DNA from: Improbicoccus pseudotrichonymphae
GTDB lineage: Bacteria > Bacillota > Clostridia > Oscillospirales > Acutalibacteraceae
Reading direction: 5' to 3'
Assembly (NCBI GenBank): GCA_036322855.1
Contig: AP027924.1
Coordinates: 943,635-1,007,634, forward strand
DNA: 64,000 nucleotides
Positions 34,783 through 43,321 of this stretch are shown piece by piece (position 1 is the first letter of the stretch; each line of letters begins with the position of its first letter). Below the pieces are notes generated by a model that was not told where the DNA came from, ran no database searches, and was given only the letters and a program-made list of their open reading frames with translations. Both the position numbers and the translations under genes were made by a program.

Positions 34783-36849
34783 GTGTCTAGGGAATATCCA
34801 TTAGAGAAAACTCGAAATATAGGTATTATGGCTCACATAGACGCCGGTAAGACGACTACTACCGAAAGGATTTTGTTTTATACGGGAAGAAGTCATAAAA
34901 TCGGTGAGGTTCATGATGGCGAAGCAACAATGGATTGGATGGTTCAAGAACAAGAACGCGGCATTACTATAACTTCCGCTGCCACGACGTGTTTTTGGAA
35001 AGAACATCGCATAAACATAATAGATACCCCGGGGCATGTGGATTTCACGGTTGAAGTCGAGCGTTCTTTGAGAGTTCTCGATGGTTCTGTGACTGTTTTT
35101 TCGGCAAAAGAAGGTGTTGAACCGCAATCAGAAACAGTGTGGCGTCAGGCTGATAAATATTCAGTCCCAAGAATGGCATATGTAAATAAAATGGACATAG
35201 TGGGTGCGGATTATAAAAACGTAATAAAGATGATGCGCGAGCGTTTGTGCTGTAATGCTGTTCCAGTACAATTGCCTGTCGGAAATGAAGATAATTTCAG
35301 AGGCATAGTAGATCTTATAGAAATGAAGGCGTATATGCATTATGACAACTTGGGGAAAGATGTAAAAATTGAAGATATTCCGGATGATTTATTTAAAGAA
35401 GCGCAAGATGCAAGAAATTTGCTTATAGAAAACGTTGTCGAATTTGATGAAGTGTTAATGGAAAAATATTTAAATGGTGAGGAGATTTCTCATCAAGAAT
35501 TAAAGAATTGCATACGTAAGGGAACTTTGATTTGTAAATTTGTACCTGTCACCTGTGGAACGTCTTATAAAAATAAAGGTGTTCAAAAGCTTCTTGACGC
35601 AATTATTGATTATATGCCCTCCCCTGTTGATATTCCCCCTGTAAAAGGCACGAACCCGAATACGAATGAATATGAGCAAAGAAAGTCCTCAGATAGTGAA
35701 CCCTTTTCTGCTTTGGCATTCAAAATCGCGACAGATCCTTTTGTCGGAAAACTGTGTTTTTTTAGGGTTTACTCGGGTGTTTTGAAAGCAGGAAGCCAGG
35801 TTTATAATGTAAATAAAGATTCTACTGAGAGAATTGGACGCATATTGCAAATGCATGCAAACAATCGTCAGGATATCAGCGAAGTATATGCAGGAGATAT
35901 TGCTGCGGCCGTTGGGCTTAAAAATACGGTTACAGGGGATACTCTCTGCAGCGAAAAACAACCTATAGTGCTGGAATCGATGAATTTTCCGGAACCTGTA
36001 ATAAAAATTGCTATTGAACCTAAAACAAAGATTGGTCAGGAAAAGATGGCCTTAGCTTTGGCAAAATTGTCTGAGGAAGATCCTACTTTTAAAACATATA
36101 CTGATACAGATACAGGACAAACCATTATAGCAGGTATGGGCGAACTTCATCTTGAGATCATAGTTGATCGCTTACGGCGTGAGTTCAAGGTTGAAGTTTC
36201 GGTAGGTAAGCCTCAGGTTTCGTATAAGGAGACCATCAAAATGAAGTCAGAAGCAGAAGAAAAGTATATAAGACAATCTGGTGGCAGAGGGCAGTACGGG
36301 CATGTAAAAATCAGGATTGAGCCAAATCTTGAAAAAGGATATGAATTTGTTAATGCAATTTCGGGGGGAGCAATTCCAAAGGAATATATTCCCGCAGTGG
36401 AAAATGGAATTAAAGGCGCGATGTGTTCGGGTGTGTTGGCCGGATATAACGTAGTTGATGTAAAAATAACATTATACGACGGTTCTTTTCATGAAGTTGA
36501 TTCCTCCGAAATGGCGTTTAAAATTGCGGGATCGATGGCGTTTAAAGCCGCAATGAGAAGGGCTAATCCTGTTATTTTAGAGCCAATTATGAAAGTTTCG
36601 GTCACTGTGCCTGAAGAGTTTATGGGTGATATTATCGGAGATTTGAATTCCAGGAGGGGTTCCATAATGGGAATAGAGCCCTTGCAAGGAGCTCAAAGAA
36701 TAAACGCCCAAGTACCGTTATCCGAAATGTTTGGTTATGCTACTGAAATGCGTTCAAGAACTCAAGGCAGAGGTCAGTATATAATGGAACCAAGCCACTA
36801 TGCAGAAACTCCAAAAAGCATTTCAGAGGGGATAATTAATAATAACTGA
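34783..36849 (+). CDS. fusA: Elongation factor G
   Basis: Translocase GTPase of translation, 688 residues in five domains. G motifs: G1 AHIDAGKTTTTERI, G2 region RGITITSAAT, G3 DTPGHVDF, G4 NKMD. Domain IV has GGRGQYGHVKIRIEP. GTG 34783 follows GAGG. In most relatives tuf (EF-Tu) comes next. Here the operon ends and 760 bases of repeats follow. Confidence 0.98.
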   Translation: MSREYPLEKTRNIGIMAHIDAGKTTTTERILFYTGRSHKIGEVHDGEATMDWMVQEQERGITITSAATTCFWKEHRINIIDTPGHVDFTVEVERSLRVLDGSVTVFSAKEGVEPQSETVWRQADKYSVPRMAYVNKMDIVGADYKNVIKMMRERLCCNAVPVQLPVGNEDNFRGIVDLIEMKAYMHYDNLGKDVKIEDIPDDLFKEAQDARNLLIENVVEFDEVLMEKYLNGEEISHQELKNCIRKGTLICKFVPVTCGTSYKNKGVQKLLDAIIDYMPSPVDIPPVKGTNPNTNEYEQRKSSDSEPFSALAFKIATDPFVGKLCFFRVYSGVLKAGSQVYNVNKDSTERIGRILQMHANNRQDISEVYAGDIAAAVGLKNTVTGDTLCSEKQPIVLESMNFPEPVIKIAIEPKTKIGQEKMALALAKLSEEDPTFKTYTDTDTGQTIIAGMGELHLEIIVDRLRREFKVEVSVGKPQVSYKETIKMKSEAEEKYIRQSGGRGQYGHVKIRIEPNLEKGYEFVNAISGGAIPKEYIPAVENGIKGAMCSGVLAGYNVVDVKITLYDGSFHEVDSSEMAFKIAGSMAFKAAMRRANPVILEPIMKVSVTVPEEFMGDIIGDLNSRRGSIMGIEPLQGAQRINAQVPLSEMFGYATEMRSRTQGRGQYIMEPSHYAETPKSISEGIINNN

Positions 36850-37085
36850 ATCGGTCGAAGCTATTAATAGTCGAGTATTTGTGATAAATTACCTCTTTTA
36901 TTTTTTACATCGGTGCTTTTTTGTTGGGATTCGTGTTCGGTAGTGTTTAAGCAATATGCGCAAATGCGAAATTATAAACGTATTTTTTTCGTGATTTGTT
37001 CTGAATTTCATATCTTTGTTTCTATGCTGTTTCACTTTTTGCAAGGAAACATCGTAAGGCGTGTGGGATTTTTTGGGTATATCCG

Positions 37086-37222
37086 TTTCTTCTATTAGAT
37101 TCCTCCCTAAACTTCGTCTTTTCTAAAGATTAAAAATCAAAAAATCCTCACATACACAAAGTATGTTCCGGTGTTTTTTGATTTATTTTTAAAAATACTC
37201 GTTTGGAAGAAATCTAAAGAAA
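37086..37222 (+). repeat. Repeat element E2 (long hairpin)
   Basis: Same sequence as 53210-53346 in reverse. It folds back around CATAC-ACAAA-GTATG, with arms AAAAATCAAAAAATC and GTTTTTTGATTTATTTTT. In both places it sits inside the loop of a TTTCTT/AAGAAA hairpin resembling the outer stem of module R. Confidence 0.75.
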
Positions 37223-37271
37223 TGTCTAAAGAAATGTCTAAAGAAATGTCTAAAGAAATGTCTAAAGAAAT
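37215..37271 (+). repeat. 12-bp tandem repeat (AAAGAAATGTCT)
   Basis: About four and a half units of AAAGAAATGTCT join element E2 to the GAAATGGGTGAAAGAG end of the next element. Confidence 0.88.
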
Positions 37272-37399
37272 GGGTGAAAGAGAAATAAATTTTATAAAAT
37301 ATTTAATAAATACTTAAATATAAAATTTATAGATTGGTATTTTATGTAAAATAATTTTTATGTTTGGCACTCATTTTTTAATTAAAAACATTTTATTTC

Positions 37400-37528
37400 T
37401 CTTTCACCCATTTCTTTGGCGCAAAGAAACGGGTGAAACCCAAAGAAACATGCGGCTCTAAGTTGTCTCCTGCGGAGACAAAGTCGCCGCTAAATAGTGT
37501 CGCATTAAAATGCTTCGCATAATTCTGT
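37400..37528 (+). repeat. Module R, upstream of copy F
   Basis: Complete, with all three inverted repeats, ending at the -35 box of copy F. Confidence 0.88.
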
Positions 37529-37603
37529 TTGACAGCAAAATTCAAAATGCTATAATTAATTCATCAGTGTTTTAACTGATTTATATTTCAAGATCAGAGG
37601 AGG
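37529..37603 (+). promoter_or_regulatory. FIKSL promoter and leader, copy F
   Basis: TTGACA 37529-37534, 16 bp, TATAAT 37551-37556, leader hairpin ATCAGT...ACTGAT (37563-37580), GAGGAGG 37597-37603. Confidence 0.87.
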
Positions 37604-37610
37604 AAAGGTT

Positions 37611-38714
37611 ATGAAAAATAACTTCATCAAATCTCTCATGAATTCTCTCAATTCGAGAAAGAGAAAGAGAGAGAGAGAGAGGTCTCTCAGGGGTTTCTTT
37701 ATGAAAAAAGAAAGCAATGGAATAGGTGAAAATAAAAATAGCAAGAAGATTAATAAAAACAATAAGATAATTTCCTCTATCTTAGCTGTTATTATGTGTT
37801 GTCAGTCTTTTGTTGGGGCCAATCCAAATTCGGACAATAGGGAATTTGTTTCGGATAAGGGCATTGATAATAGTCCAACTGCAGATGGGTCTGAAGAAGA
37901 AGAAGATGAAGAAGATGAAGAAAAAAAAGAAGAAAAAAAAGAAGACATCAAAATCAAAGAAAATAATAGTTCGAGTTTAATAAGAAATAGTTTAGGTGCT
38001 CTTTTAGTTGCTGCTATGGGCGGTTGGTGGTTTTATGTAACTAAAAATAAAGATTTAAAATCTAAAAATGAGGAAATCGAAAGATTAAAGAAAGAATTTA
38101 AAGAAATTTATGATAAATCTGTTACAGAAAGTAAAGATAAAGATTTAAAATCTAAAAATGAGGAAATCGAAAGATTAAAGAAAAAACTTGAAGAAAAAGA
38201 TAAAGAACTTGAAAAAATTTGTAAACCTGATACAGAAAGTGATGCAGAAGTAAAGGAAGAAGAATATCTTGGAACTAGATATATTACTTTTAATGTAGGA
38301 GAAAGAGTAGAAAGATATGGTAGAACATTTTTTAGAAACTTGACTGGTTTGGCGAGTTCAATTGCAATGAACATTTGTTTTACTGATGACAATAACCGTA
38401 GACTTGATTATGGTTTAGTGTGCATTGTGGTGCAACTTAGTGAATCAAAACAAAATTATAATGATTACGAACAATTAAGCAATTATTCTAAATGTATTTT
38501 GAAAATTATTAAAAATGGTTTTGTTTATTCATTGACAGCACCGCAATTAAAAAGATATTTGGATAAGCTTTTGATTGATGACAGAGAAAAGGTTGGACCT
38601 AATTTTCGTTTTACTAATATTTTTCTTTTTTTTTCAGATAAAGAAAAAGGAGATTTGGGTTTTTTTGTACCTCAAGAATTGCTTTCTGGAGGTTTTTTAG
38701 ACATTGTGAAATAA
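37611..38714 (+). CDS. FIKSL family protein F (coiled coil plus YSKF-like domain), fused
   Basis: ATG 37611 and ATG 37701 are in one frame (90 bp apart). After the FIKSL module and signal-like helix (IISSILAVIMCCQSFVGAN) come an acidic linker (EEEEDEEDEEKKEEKKED), a membrane helix (LGALLVAAMGGWWFYVTKNK), and a coiled coil with two copies of DKDLKSKNEEIERLKK. The C-terminal domain is YSKF-like (LSNYSKCILKIIKNGF, KVGPNFRFTNIFLFF, FFVPQELLSGGF). A related fragment survives at 54930-55260. Function unknown; the coiled coil suggests oligomers or partner binding. Confidence 0.78.
   Translation: MKNNFIKSLMNSLNSRKRKRERERSLRGFFMKKESNGIGENKNSKKINKNNKIISSILAVIMCCQSFVGANPNSDNREFVSDKGIDNSPTADGSEEEEDEEDEEKKEEKKEDIKIKENNSSSLIRNSLGALLVAAMGGWWFYVTKNKDLKSKNEEIERLKKEFKEIYDKSVTESKDKDLKSKNEEIERLKKKLEEKDKELEKICKPDTESDAEVKEEEYLGTRYITFNVGERVERYGRTFFRNLTGLASSIAMNICFTDDNNRRLDYGLVCIVVQLSESKQNYNDYEQLSNYSKCILKIIKNGFVYSLTAPQLKRYLDKLLIDDREKVGPNFRFTNIFLFFSDKEKGDLGFFVPQELLSGGFLDIVK
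37655..37680 (+). repeat. Impure GA tract of copy F, (GA)7 core
   Basis: GAGAAAGAGAAA followed by a seven-unit core (37667-37680). The GAAA interruptions should slow slippage. The starts are in frame. Confidence 0.85.
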
Positions 38715-39107
38715 ATATAATTAAGATGAATTGCAGCGCATAAAAAGCAAAACTGAATTTTCTATCATTTCTATTTTTTTAGAATAACAATACGTTTTCC
38801 TTCCAAATCTTGCCAAATAATACCTGAGTAAACGGTTCATCCGTTCAACGATAAAAGTATGTGCTTTCCCTATGATATGTTTAATAGGATCTATTAAATT
38901 GTAAGATTCCCAATCGTTAATGATAGAAAATTTAGTCTTGCTTTTTATGCGCTGCAATTCATCTTAACTATATTTATTTCGCAATGCCATTTTAGAGAAA
39001 CTTTTCTGTTTTGGAAACAAATTTTCTATTTTCTTATATTTCCCAACTGCTATTTTCACATTTCATATTTTACTACATTTTATTTCGCGTGAATAGGCTC
39101 TAATAAA
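38711..39107 (-). pseudogene. IS1-family transposase C-terminal fragment with inverted flanks
   Basis: Minus strand 38721-38957 reads HIIGKAHTFIVERMNRLL and RYYLARFGRKTYCYSKKIEM, the C-terminal signature of IS1-type transposases. The sequences 38711-38769 and 38913-38973 are near-perfect inverted copies of each other, so the start of the open frame is derived from its end. The right side ends TTATTTCGCGTGAATAGGC (39086-39104), an IS-like terminus. Confidence 0.75.
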
Positions 39108-39140
39108 TATAAATTTTATTAAATTTTATTTCTTAAAATA

Positions 39141-39169
39141 TTGACTTACATTTTAAGTGTTATTAACAT
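39141..39169 (+). promoter_or_regulatory. Possible promoter of tRNA-Met
   Basis: TTGACT (39141-39146), 17 bp, TAACAT (39164-39169), 40 bases before the tRNA. Confidence 0.45.
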
Positions 39170-39208
39170 GGAGATGTTTTCTGATTTCTTATGTCGGCAT
39201 GATTTTTT

Positions 39209-39283
39209 GGGCTACTAGCTCAATGGCAGAGCGTTCGGCTCATAACCGATTGGTTCTAGGTTCGAGTCCTAGGTGGCCCACCA
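39209..39283 (+). tRNA. tRNA-Met (CAU)
   Basis: Acceptor GGGCTAC/GTGGCCC, anticodon loop CTCATAA, GGTTCGAGTCC T arm, encoded CCA. The pattern fits elongator Met rather than initiator. A CAU tRNA modified to read Ile cannot be excluded. Confidence 0.9.
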
Positions 39284-39301
39284 AAATTTCAAAAATATAA
39301 A

Positions 39302-39558
39302 TAGACCTACCCTAGAATTAAGTTATTTTTGTAAATTTCGAGGTAATAGGAGTGCAGAAATACGTAGCGTGTTGTGATTGCATGTGAGCATTTTCGGGTA
39401 CCACTTGTTTTGCCATGTTCTGGACATTTTGCATTTTCCGATTTTTTATTGTATTTTATACACTTTTTGGGAAACCTCAAATTATTATTGTATTTTATTC
39501 GAATATTAATTATCCTGAAATCGTATCGGGCGGTTTGAAAATCGATTTTAGGACATGT
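39302..39558. mobile_element. Decayed insertion element next to tRNA-Met
   Basis: The left end ATAGACCTACCCTAGAATTA and the right end, read in reverse, TTAACATGTCCTAAAATCG resemble the ends of elements at 51905 and 59608 (TAGACCTGTCCTAAAA). The inside has no intact frame. It ends three bases before the HD gene start. Confidence 0.5.
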
Positions 39559-39561
39559 TAA

Positions 39562-40125
39562 ATGGATTACAAAGAAAGATTTACTGAAATATTCTTTAAA
39601 AATATAAAAAGAGATGGACATGAAAGATTGTTTGATTGGCTCAATAAAGGTGATTTCTTCACAGCCCCGGCAAGTGCAAAATTTCACTGTGCGAAAAAAT
39701 GTGGTTTGGTCGAACACAGTGTAAAAGTTTATGATATTTTTAGAGCAAAACATTTTCAGGAAAAAGATAACGAAGAAACCTTCGCAATTTGTGCTCTTTT
39801 GCATGATGTTTGTAAAACTAATTTTTATAAAATATCGTTCAGAAACGTAAAAAACGAGAGTGGCATATGGGAAAAACAGTCGTTCTATGCAATAGAAGAC
39901 AATTTCCCTTATGGTCACGGTGAAAAGTCGGTTTTTATGATAGAGAGATTTATGAGATTGAGTATAGAGGAGGCAATGGCAATAAGATGGCACATGGCCG
40001 GATTTGACGAATCCGTCAAGGGCGGAAGCTTCTCCGTAGGGCTTGCATACGCGAAATACCCGCTCTGTGTAAAATTAACCCTTGCGGATTTAGAATCGAC
40101 TTATTTATCAGAAAAAAGTTCTTGA
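39562..40125 (+). CDS. HD-domain phosphohydrolase
   Basis: A 187-residue soluble protein. Metal-binding HD motif residues are visible in LVEHSVKVYDIF (His), ALLHDVCKTN (His-Asp) and a later LADLES (Asp), with GHGEKSVFMIERF between. Such single-domain proteins hydrolyse phosphate esters of nucleotides. The exact substrate is unknown. ATG 39562 has only a weak AGGA upstream, and the element ending at 39558 probably replaced the native promoter region. Confidence 0.82.
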   Translation: MDYKERFTEIFFKNIKRDGHERLFDWLNKGDFFTAPASAKFHCAKKCGLVEHSVKVYDIFRAKHFQEKDNEETFAICALLHDVCKTNFYKISFRNVKNESGIWEKQSFYAIEDNFPYGHGEKSVFMIERFMRLSIEEAMAIRWHMAGFDESVKGGSFSVGLAYAKYPLCVKLTLADLESTYLSEKSS

Positions 40126-40169
40126 AGTTCTTTTTACGTATAATTTCGTATCCTAAGCTTCTGGCACCG

Positions 40170-40392
40170 TGAGTTTCTCTTTATTGGATTTTCCGTGTTG
40201 CTGTGTCGGTACAAATCTACAACTACACTCTTTGGCATAAATAATGTCGTTCTCCGCTTATAAATCTAGCTTTTACGTGCTTTTCGCCGCCACATTTTTT
40301 ACACGTTATGATAAGCTCGCTTTAATATATATTTCTTTTCTTTACCTTGCATTTATTTTTTGATGTTTTATTTCATATGAATGGGCTCTAAA
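40170..40392 (-). pseudogene. IS1-family transposase N-terminal remnant
   Basis: Minus strand fragments read KCGGEKHVKARFISGE and HYLCQ, the zinc-ribbon part seen at 55720-55959 and 19560-19870, followed by stops. Its right side carries TTATTTCATATGAATGGGC, an IS-like end, touching the stop of copy G. Confidence 0.65.
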
Positions 40393-41680
40393 ATAAGGGT
40401 TTGCCAAGTTTTGCAACCATTTTCTTCCTTTCCATATTCTTTTTAATTTGTTCAATAAACAATTTCGCCAATTTTTCCGGCGCAAGGACACTTCCGATTA
40501 CTTCTTTTGATTTATTTTCTAAACTTAAATAAAGACCTGTCAAACGAAATTCGGGTGGGCAATCACTCAATAATCTACACAATTCTTTTCTTAAGACTTT
40601 TCTGGTTAAACCAGAAACATAATTTTTGTCTGTTATGACCCTATAAACAAATTGAGAATACGGATCCATTTCGTTTACTTTTGTTTCAATTTCTTCTTCT
40701 CTAGCTTCTTGAGGGGATAGTTGATGGAGTAGATGAGTGAAATTACAACATAAAGGTGGTAATCTTCCTTCATTAATTTTTGCAAAAAGATAATCATTGG
40801 CGCCATATAAAATACTTGAAACATCACCAAACGTTTCGTCCAAACTATAAAAAAACGTTACGCCTTCGTCTTCTTCATTTTTGCGAACCACTGTCTTCTT
40901 TCCCAAAGCAAAAGTAAAAACTTTCCATCCAAAACAATTAAGAAAGCTTAATTCAGAAAAATCGTATTCTTTAGAATTGTTTTCAAAAGAATTTACTTTT
41001 AATCTTCTGTTTTTCTCATTAAGTTCTTTATCTTTTTCATTAAGTTCTTCCTTTAATATTTCGATTTCCTCATTTTTAAATTTTAAATCTTCATTTTTAG
41101 TTCCATAAAACCGTAAACAACACGCAGTGGTAAGAAATAAAATAACATCTAAACTATTTCTTATTAAACCTGAATTATTATTTTTTTTGCTTTTGATGTC
41201 TTTTACTTCTTCTTTATCTTCTTTATCTTCTTTATCTTCTTTATCTTCTTTATCTTCTTTATCTTCTTTATCTTCTTTATCTTCTTTATCTTCTTTATCT
41301 TCTTTATCTTCTTTATCTTCTTTATCTTCTTTATCTTCTTTTACTTCTTTTACTTCTTTTACTTCTTTTACTTCTTTATCTTCTTTTTCTTCTTTTTCTT
41401 CAGACCTATCTGCAGCTGGACTATTATCAATGCCCCCATATGGCACAAATCCACTATTATCCGAATTTGGATTGGCCCCGACAAAAGACTGACAACACAT
41501 AATAACAGCTAAAATAGAAGATATTATCTTATTATTTTTATTAATCTTCTTGCTATTTTTATTTTCACCTATCCCATTGCTTTCTTTTTTCATAAAGAAA
41601 CCCCGAAAGACCTCTCTCTCTCTCTCTCTCTCTCTTGAATTAAGAGAATTCATGAGAGATTTGATGAAGCTATTTTTCAT
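40388..41680 (-). CDS. FIKSL family protein G (KED repeat, coiled coil), fused
   Basis: ATG 41680 follows GGAGGT and is in frame with ATG 41593 (87 bp). After the FIKSL module and signal-like helix comes a long charged minisatellite of Lys-Glu-Val then Lys-Glu-Asp triplets (about 60 residues), a hydrophobic helix (LIRNSLDVILFLTTACCLRF) and a short coiled coil (FKNEEIEILKEELNEKDKEL). The C-terminal domain has the YSKF pattern in weak form (MDPYSQFVYRVITDKNYV, PPEFRLTGLYLSLENK, VLAPEKLAKLF). Related to copies F and H in the first 110 residues. Function unknown. Confidence 0.78.
   Translation of the reverse strand: MKNSFIKSLMNSLNSREREREREVFRGFFMKKESNGIGENKNSKKINKNNKIISSILAVIMCCQSFVGANPNSDNSGFVPYGGIDNSPAADRSEEKEEKEDKEVKEVKEVKEVKEDKEDKEDKEDKEDKEDKEDKEDKEDKEDKEDKEDKEDKEDKEEVKDIKSKKNNNSGLIRNSLDVILFLTTACCLRFYGTKNEDLKFKNEEIEILKEELNEKDKELNEKNRRLKVNSFENNSKEYDFSELSFLNCFGWKVFTFALGKKTVVRKNEEDEGVTFFYSLDETFGDVSSILYGANDYLFAKINEGRLPPLCCNFTHLLHQLSPQEAREEEIETKVNEMDPYSQFVYRVITDKNYVSGLTRKVLRKELCRLLSDCPPEFRLTGLYLSLENKSKEVIGSVLAPEKLAKLFIEQIKKNMERKKMVAKLGKPLF
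41207..41383 (-). repeat. 9-bp minisatellite (Lys-Glu-Asp / Lys-Glu-Val)
   Basis: GATAAAGAA on the coding strand is repeated about fourteen times with almost no variation, preceded by four GTAAAAGAA units. Units of nine bases keep the frame, so changes in copy number alter the linker length only. Confidence 0.93.
41612..41635 (-). repeat. (AG)12 tract of copy G
   Basis: Twelve units on the coding strand. The starts are 87 bp apart, in frame. Confidence 0.92.
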
Positions 41681-41686
41681 AATTTT

Positions 41687-41739
41687 ACCTCCAAAAGTGC
41701 TGATAAAATTAATCATAGCATTTTGAATTTTGCTGTCAA
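41687..41739 (-). promoter_or_regulatory. FIKSL promoter, copy G (short leader type)
   Basis: Minus strand TTGACA (41739-41734), 16 bp, TATGAT (41717-41712), GGAGGT (41692-41687). Confidence 0.8.
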
Positions 41740-41740
41740 A

Positions 41741-41870
41741 CAGAATTATGCGAAGCATTTTAATGCGACATTATTTAGCGGCGACTTTGTCTCCGCAGGA
41801 GACAACTTAGAGCCGCATGTTTCTTTGGGTTTCACCCGTTTCTTTGCGCCAAAGAAATGGGTGAAAAAGA
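41741..41870 (-). repeat. Module R between copies G and H
   Basis: Complete module in minus orientation, shared by the head-to-head pair G/H. Confidence 0.88.
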
Positions 41871-41953
41871 AATAAATTTTAATATGTTTAATTTAAATAC
41901 TTAGAGATAAAAATTTATAAATATATCTTTTCAAAATTTTTAGTGTTATCTGT

Positions 41954-42026
41954 TTGACAACAAAATGCAAAATGCTATAATTAATTTATCAGTGTTTTTA
42001 CTGATTTATATTTTGAAATCAGGAGG
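41954..42026 (+). promoter_or_regulatory. FIKSL promoter and leader, copy H
   Basis: TTGACA 41954-41959, 16 bp, TATAAT 41976-41981, leader hairpin (41988-42005), AGGAGG 42021-42026. Confidence 0.87.
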
Positions 42027-42033
42027 AAATGTT

Positions 42034-42127
<94 letters not shown>

Positions 42128-42156
<29 letters not shown>

Positions 42157-43198
42157 AAATAAAAATAGCAAGAAGATTAATAAAAACAATAAAATAATAT
42201 CTTCTATTTTAGCTGTTATTATGTGTTGTCAGCCACTTGTCGGGGCCAATCCAAATTCGGATAATAGTGGATTTGTGTCATATGGGGGCATTGATAACAA
42301 TTTAGCTGCAGATGGGTCTGAAGAAAAAGAAAAAGAAGAAAAAGAAGAAAAAGAAGGAGAAGAAGAAAAAGAAGGAGAAGAAGTAAAAGACATCAAAAGC
42401 AAAAAAAATAATAATTCAGGTTTAATAAGAAATAGTTTAGATGTTATTTTATTTCTTGCCACTATGGTTAGTGGGTGGCTCTATAGAACTAAAAATAAAG
42501 ATTTAAAATCTAAAAATGAGGAAATCGAAAGATTTAATGAGGTAATCGAAAGACTTAACGAAAAATTTATCATGGTACCACGTGAAGTTGTCTTAATTGG
42601 TGAACCGGGAGTTGGGAAAACTTGTTTTGCAGGTGCTATGGAATCCAAAACTAAAAAAATTAGTTCGGAAGAGTGCTATGAAGATTGCAAAAAAGGAGTA
42701 TCTCTTATTAGGTTTCGGGATACAAAATGTAGTTTAACTTTACCTTTTTATTTAGAACGTGCGCGAGTTATCTGTGTTTGCTTTGATTTGAACAAAAAAA
42801 TGGTGGAAACCACACTAGGGAGTAATGTGGGCACACTAGAGGAAATTAAATCATTACTAGAGAATAATATGGAAATCACACTAGAGGAAATTAAATCATT
42901 ACTAGAGAGAAAGGAAATGAAATCATTGGCAGATAATTTGCGTGTTTGGGTATATGAAGCGAGCAAACATTGTCCAGGAGATACAAAGTTCATATTCATA
43001 GGATGTAAAAATGATCTTTATCGAAGACAAGATAATGATAATGAAATAAAAAATGCAATATTAGGTCTAGGATTAGGCAATAAGATTATAAAAGATTCTA
43101 ATAATGATAGATTATTTTTCAAAACCTCCGCCATGAGAGGAGATGGTGTTAAAGAAGTTTTAGAGGCCATTTTATTAGATTGCGCGAAGTCCTCTTGA
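42128..43198 (+). CDS. FIKSL family protein H with Ras/Rab-like GTPase domain
   Basis: ATG 42128 follows AGGGAGA. After the family signal-like helix come an acidic linker, a membrane helix (LIRNSLDVILFLATMVSGWL), a short coiled coil, and from residue 150 a small GTPase fold. It has a P-loop VVLIGEPGVGKTCF (GxxxxGKT at 158-165), a Rab-like FYLERARVICVCFDLNK strand, G4 GCKNDL (293-298, for N/TKxD) and G5 KTSAMRGDGVKEV (TSA at 333-335). The G3 DxxG motif is not conserved (RFRDTKCSLTL), so hydrolysis may be altered. Between G3 and G4 a tandem duplication repeats LEEIKSLLE. The positive-inside rule puts the GTPase in the cytosol unless the protein is exported. Confidence 0.82.
42835..42910 (+). 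repeat. Tandem duplication inside the GTPase domain
   Basis: ACACTAGAGGAAATTAAATC and following bases occur twice (from about 42835 and 42880), giving two copies of TLEEIKSLLE. Confidence 0.85.
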
Positions 43199-43321
43199 TG
43201 AGACACGTGTAGATATAGCAAAAATGATGTCAAGGAAGTTCTAGATGCCATCAACGGGCGCGTAAAAGTTAACTATCGTAGTTCAACGCATTGTTTGAAT
43301 GATATAATGATGTTATTTATC
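43199..43321 (+). pseudogene. Fragment repeating the end of the GTPase domain
   Basis: Just after the stop of copy H, 43215-43261 reads YSKNDVKEVLDAIN, similar to GDGVKEVLEAI at the end of H. A duplicated and broken tail, or the remains of an older GTPase gene. Confidence 0.5.

Larger units (their letters stand above)
36850..37610. other. Repeat-filled intergenic region after fusA
   Basis: No gene is supported. The order is: about 230 bases of unassigned sequence, element E2 (37086-37222), a 12-bp tandem repeat (37215-37271), the AT-rich element that also forms the spacer at 6836-6945 (here 37280-37400), module R (37400-37528), and the copy F promoter. Confidence 0.7.

Noticed and set aside
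39307..39993. Long open frame opposite the HD-domain gene
   Set aside because: The sense strand encodes a recognisable HD protein over most of it, and the remainder lies in a decayed element. No ribosome site.
41207..41383. Regular 9-bp repeat as a CRISPR array
   Set aside because: Units are tandem with no spacers and lie inside a coding frame. No cas genes are in the window.
41127..41492. Open frame opposite the Lys-Glu-Asp repeat (Leu-Ser-Ser repeats)
   Set aside because: It is the antisense of copy G; a triplet-unit repeat stays open on both strands. No ribosome site.
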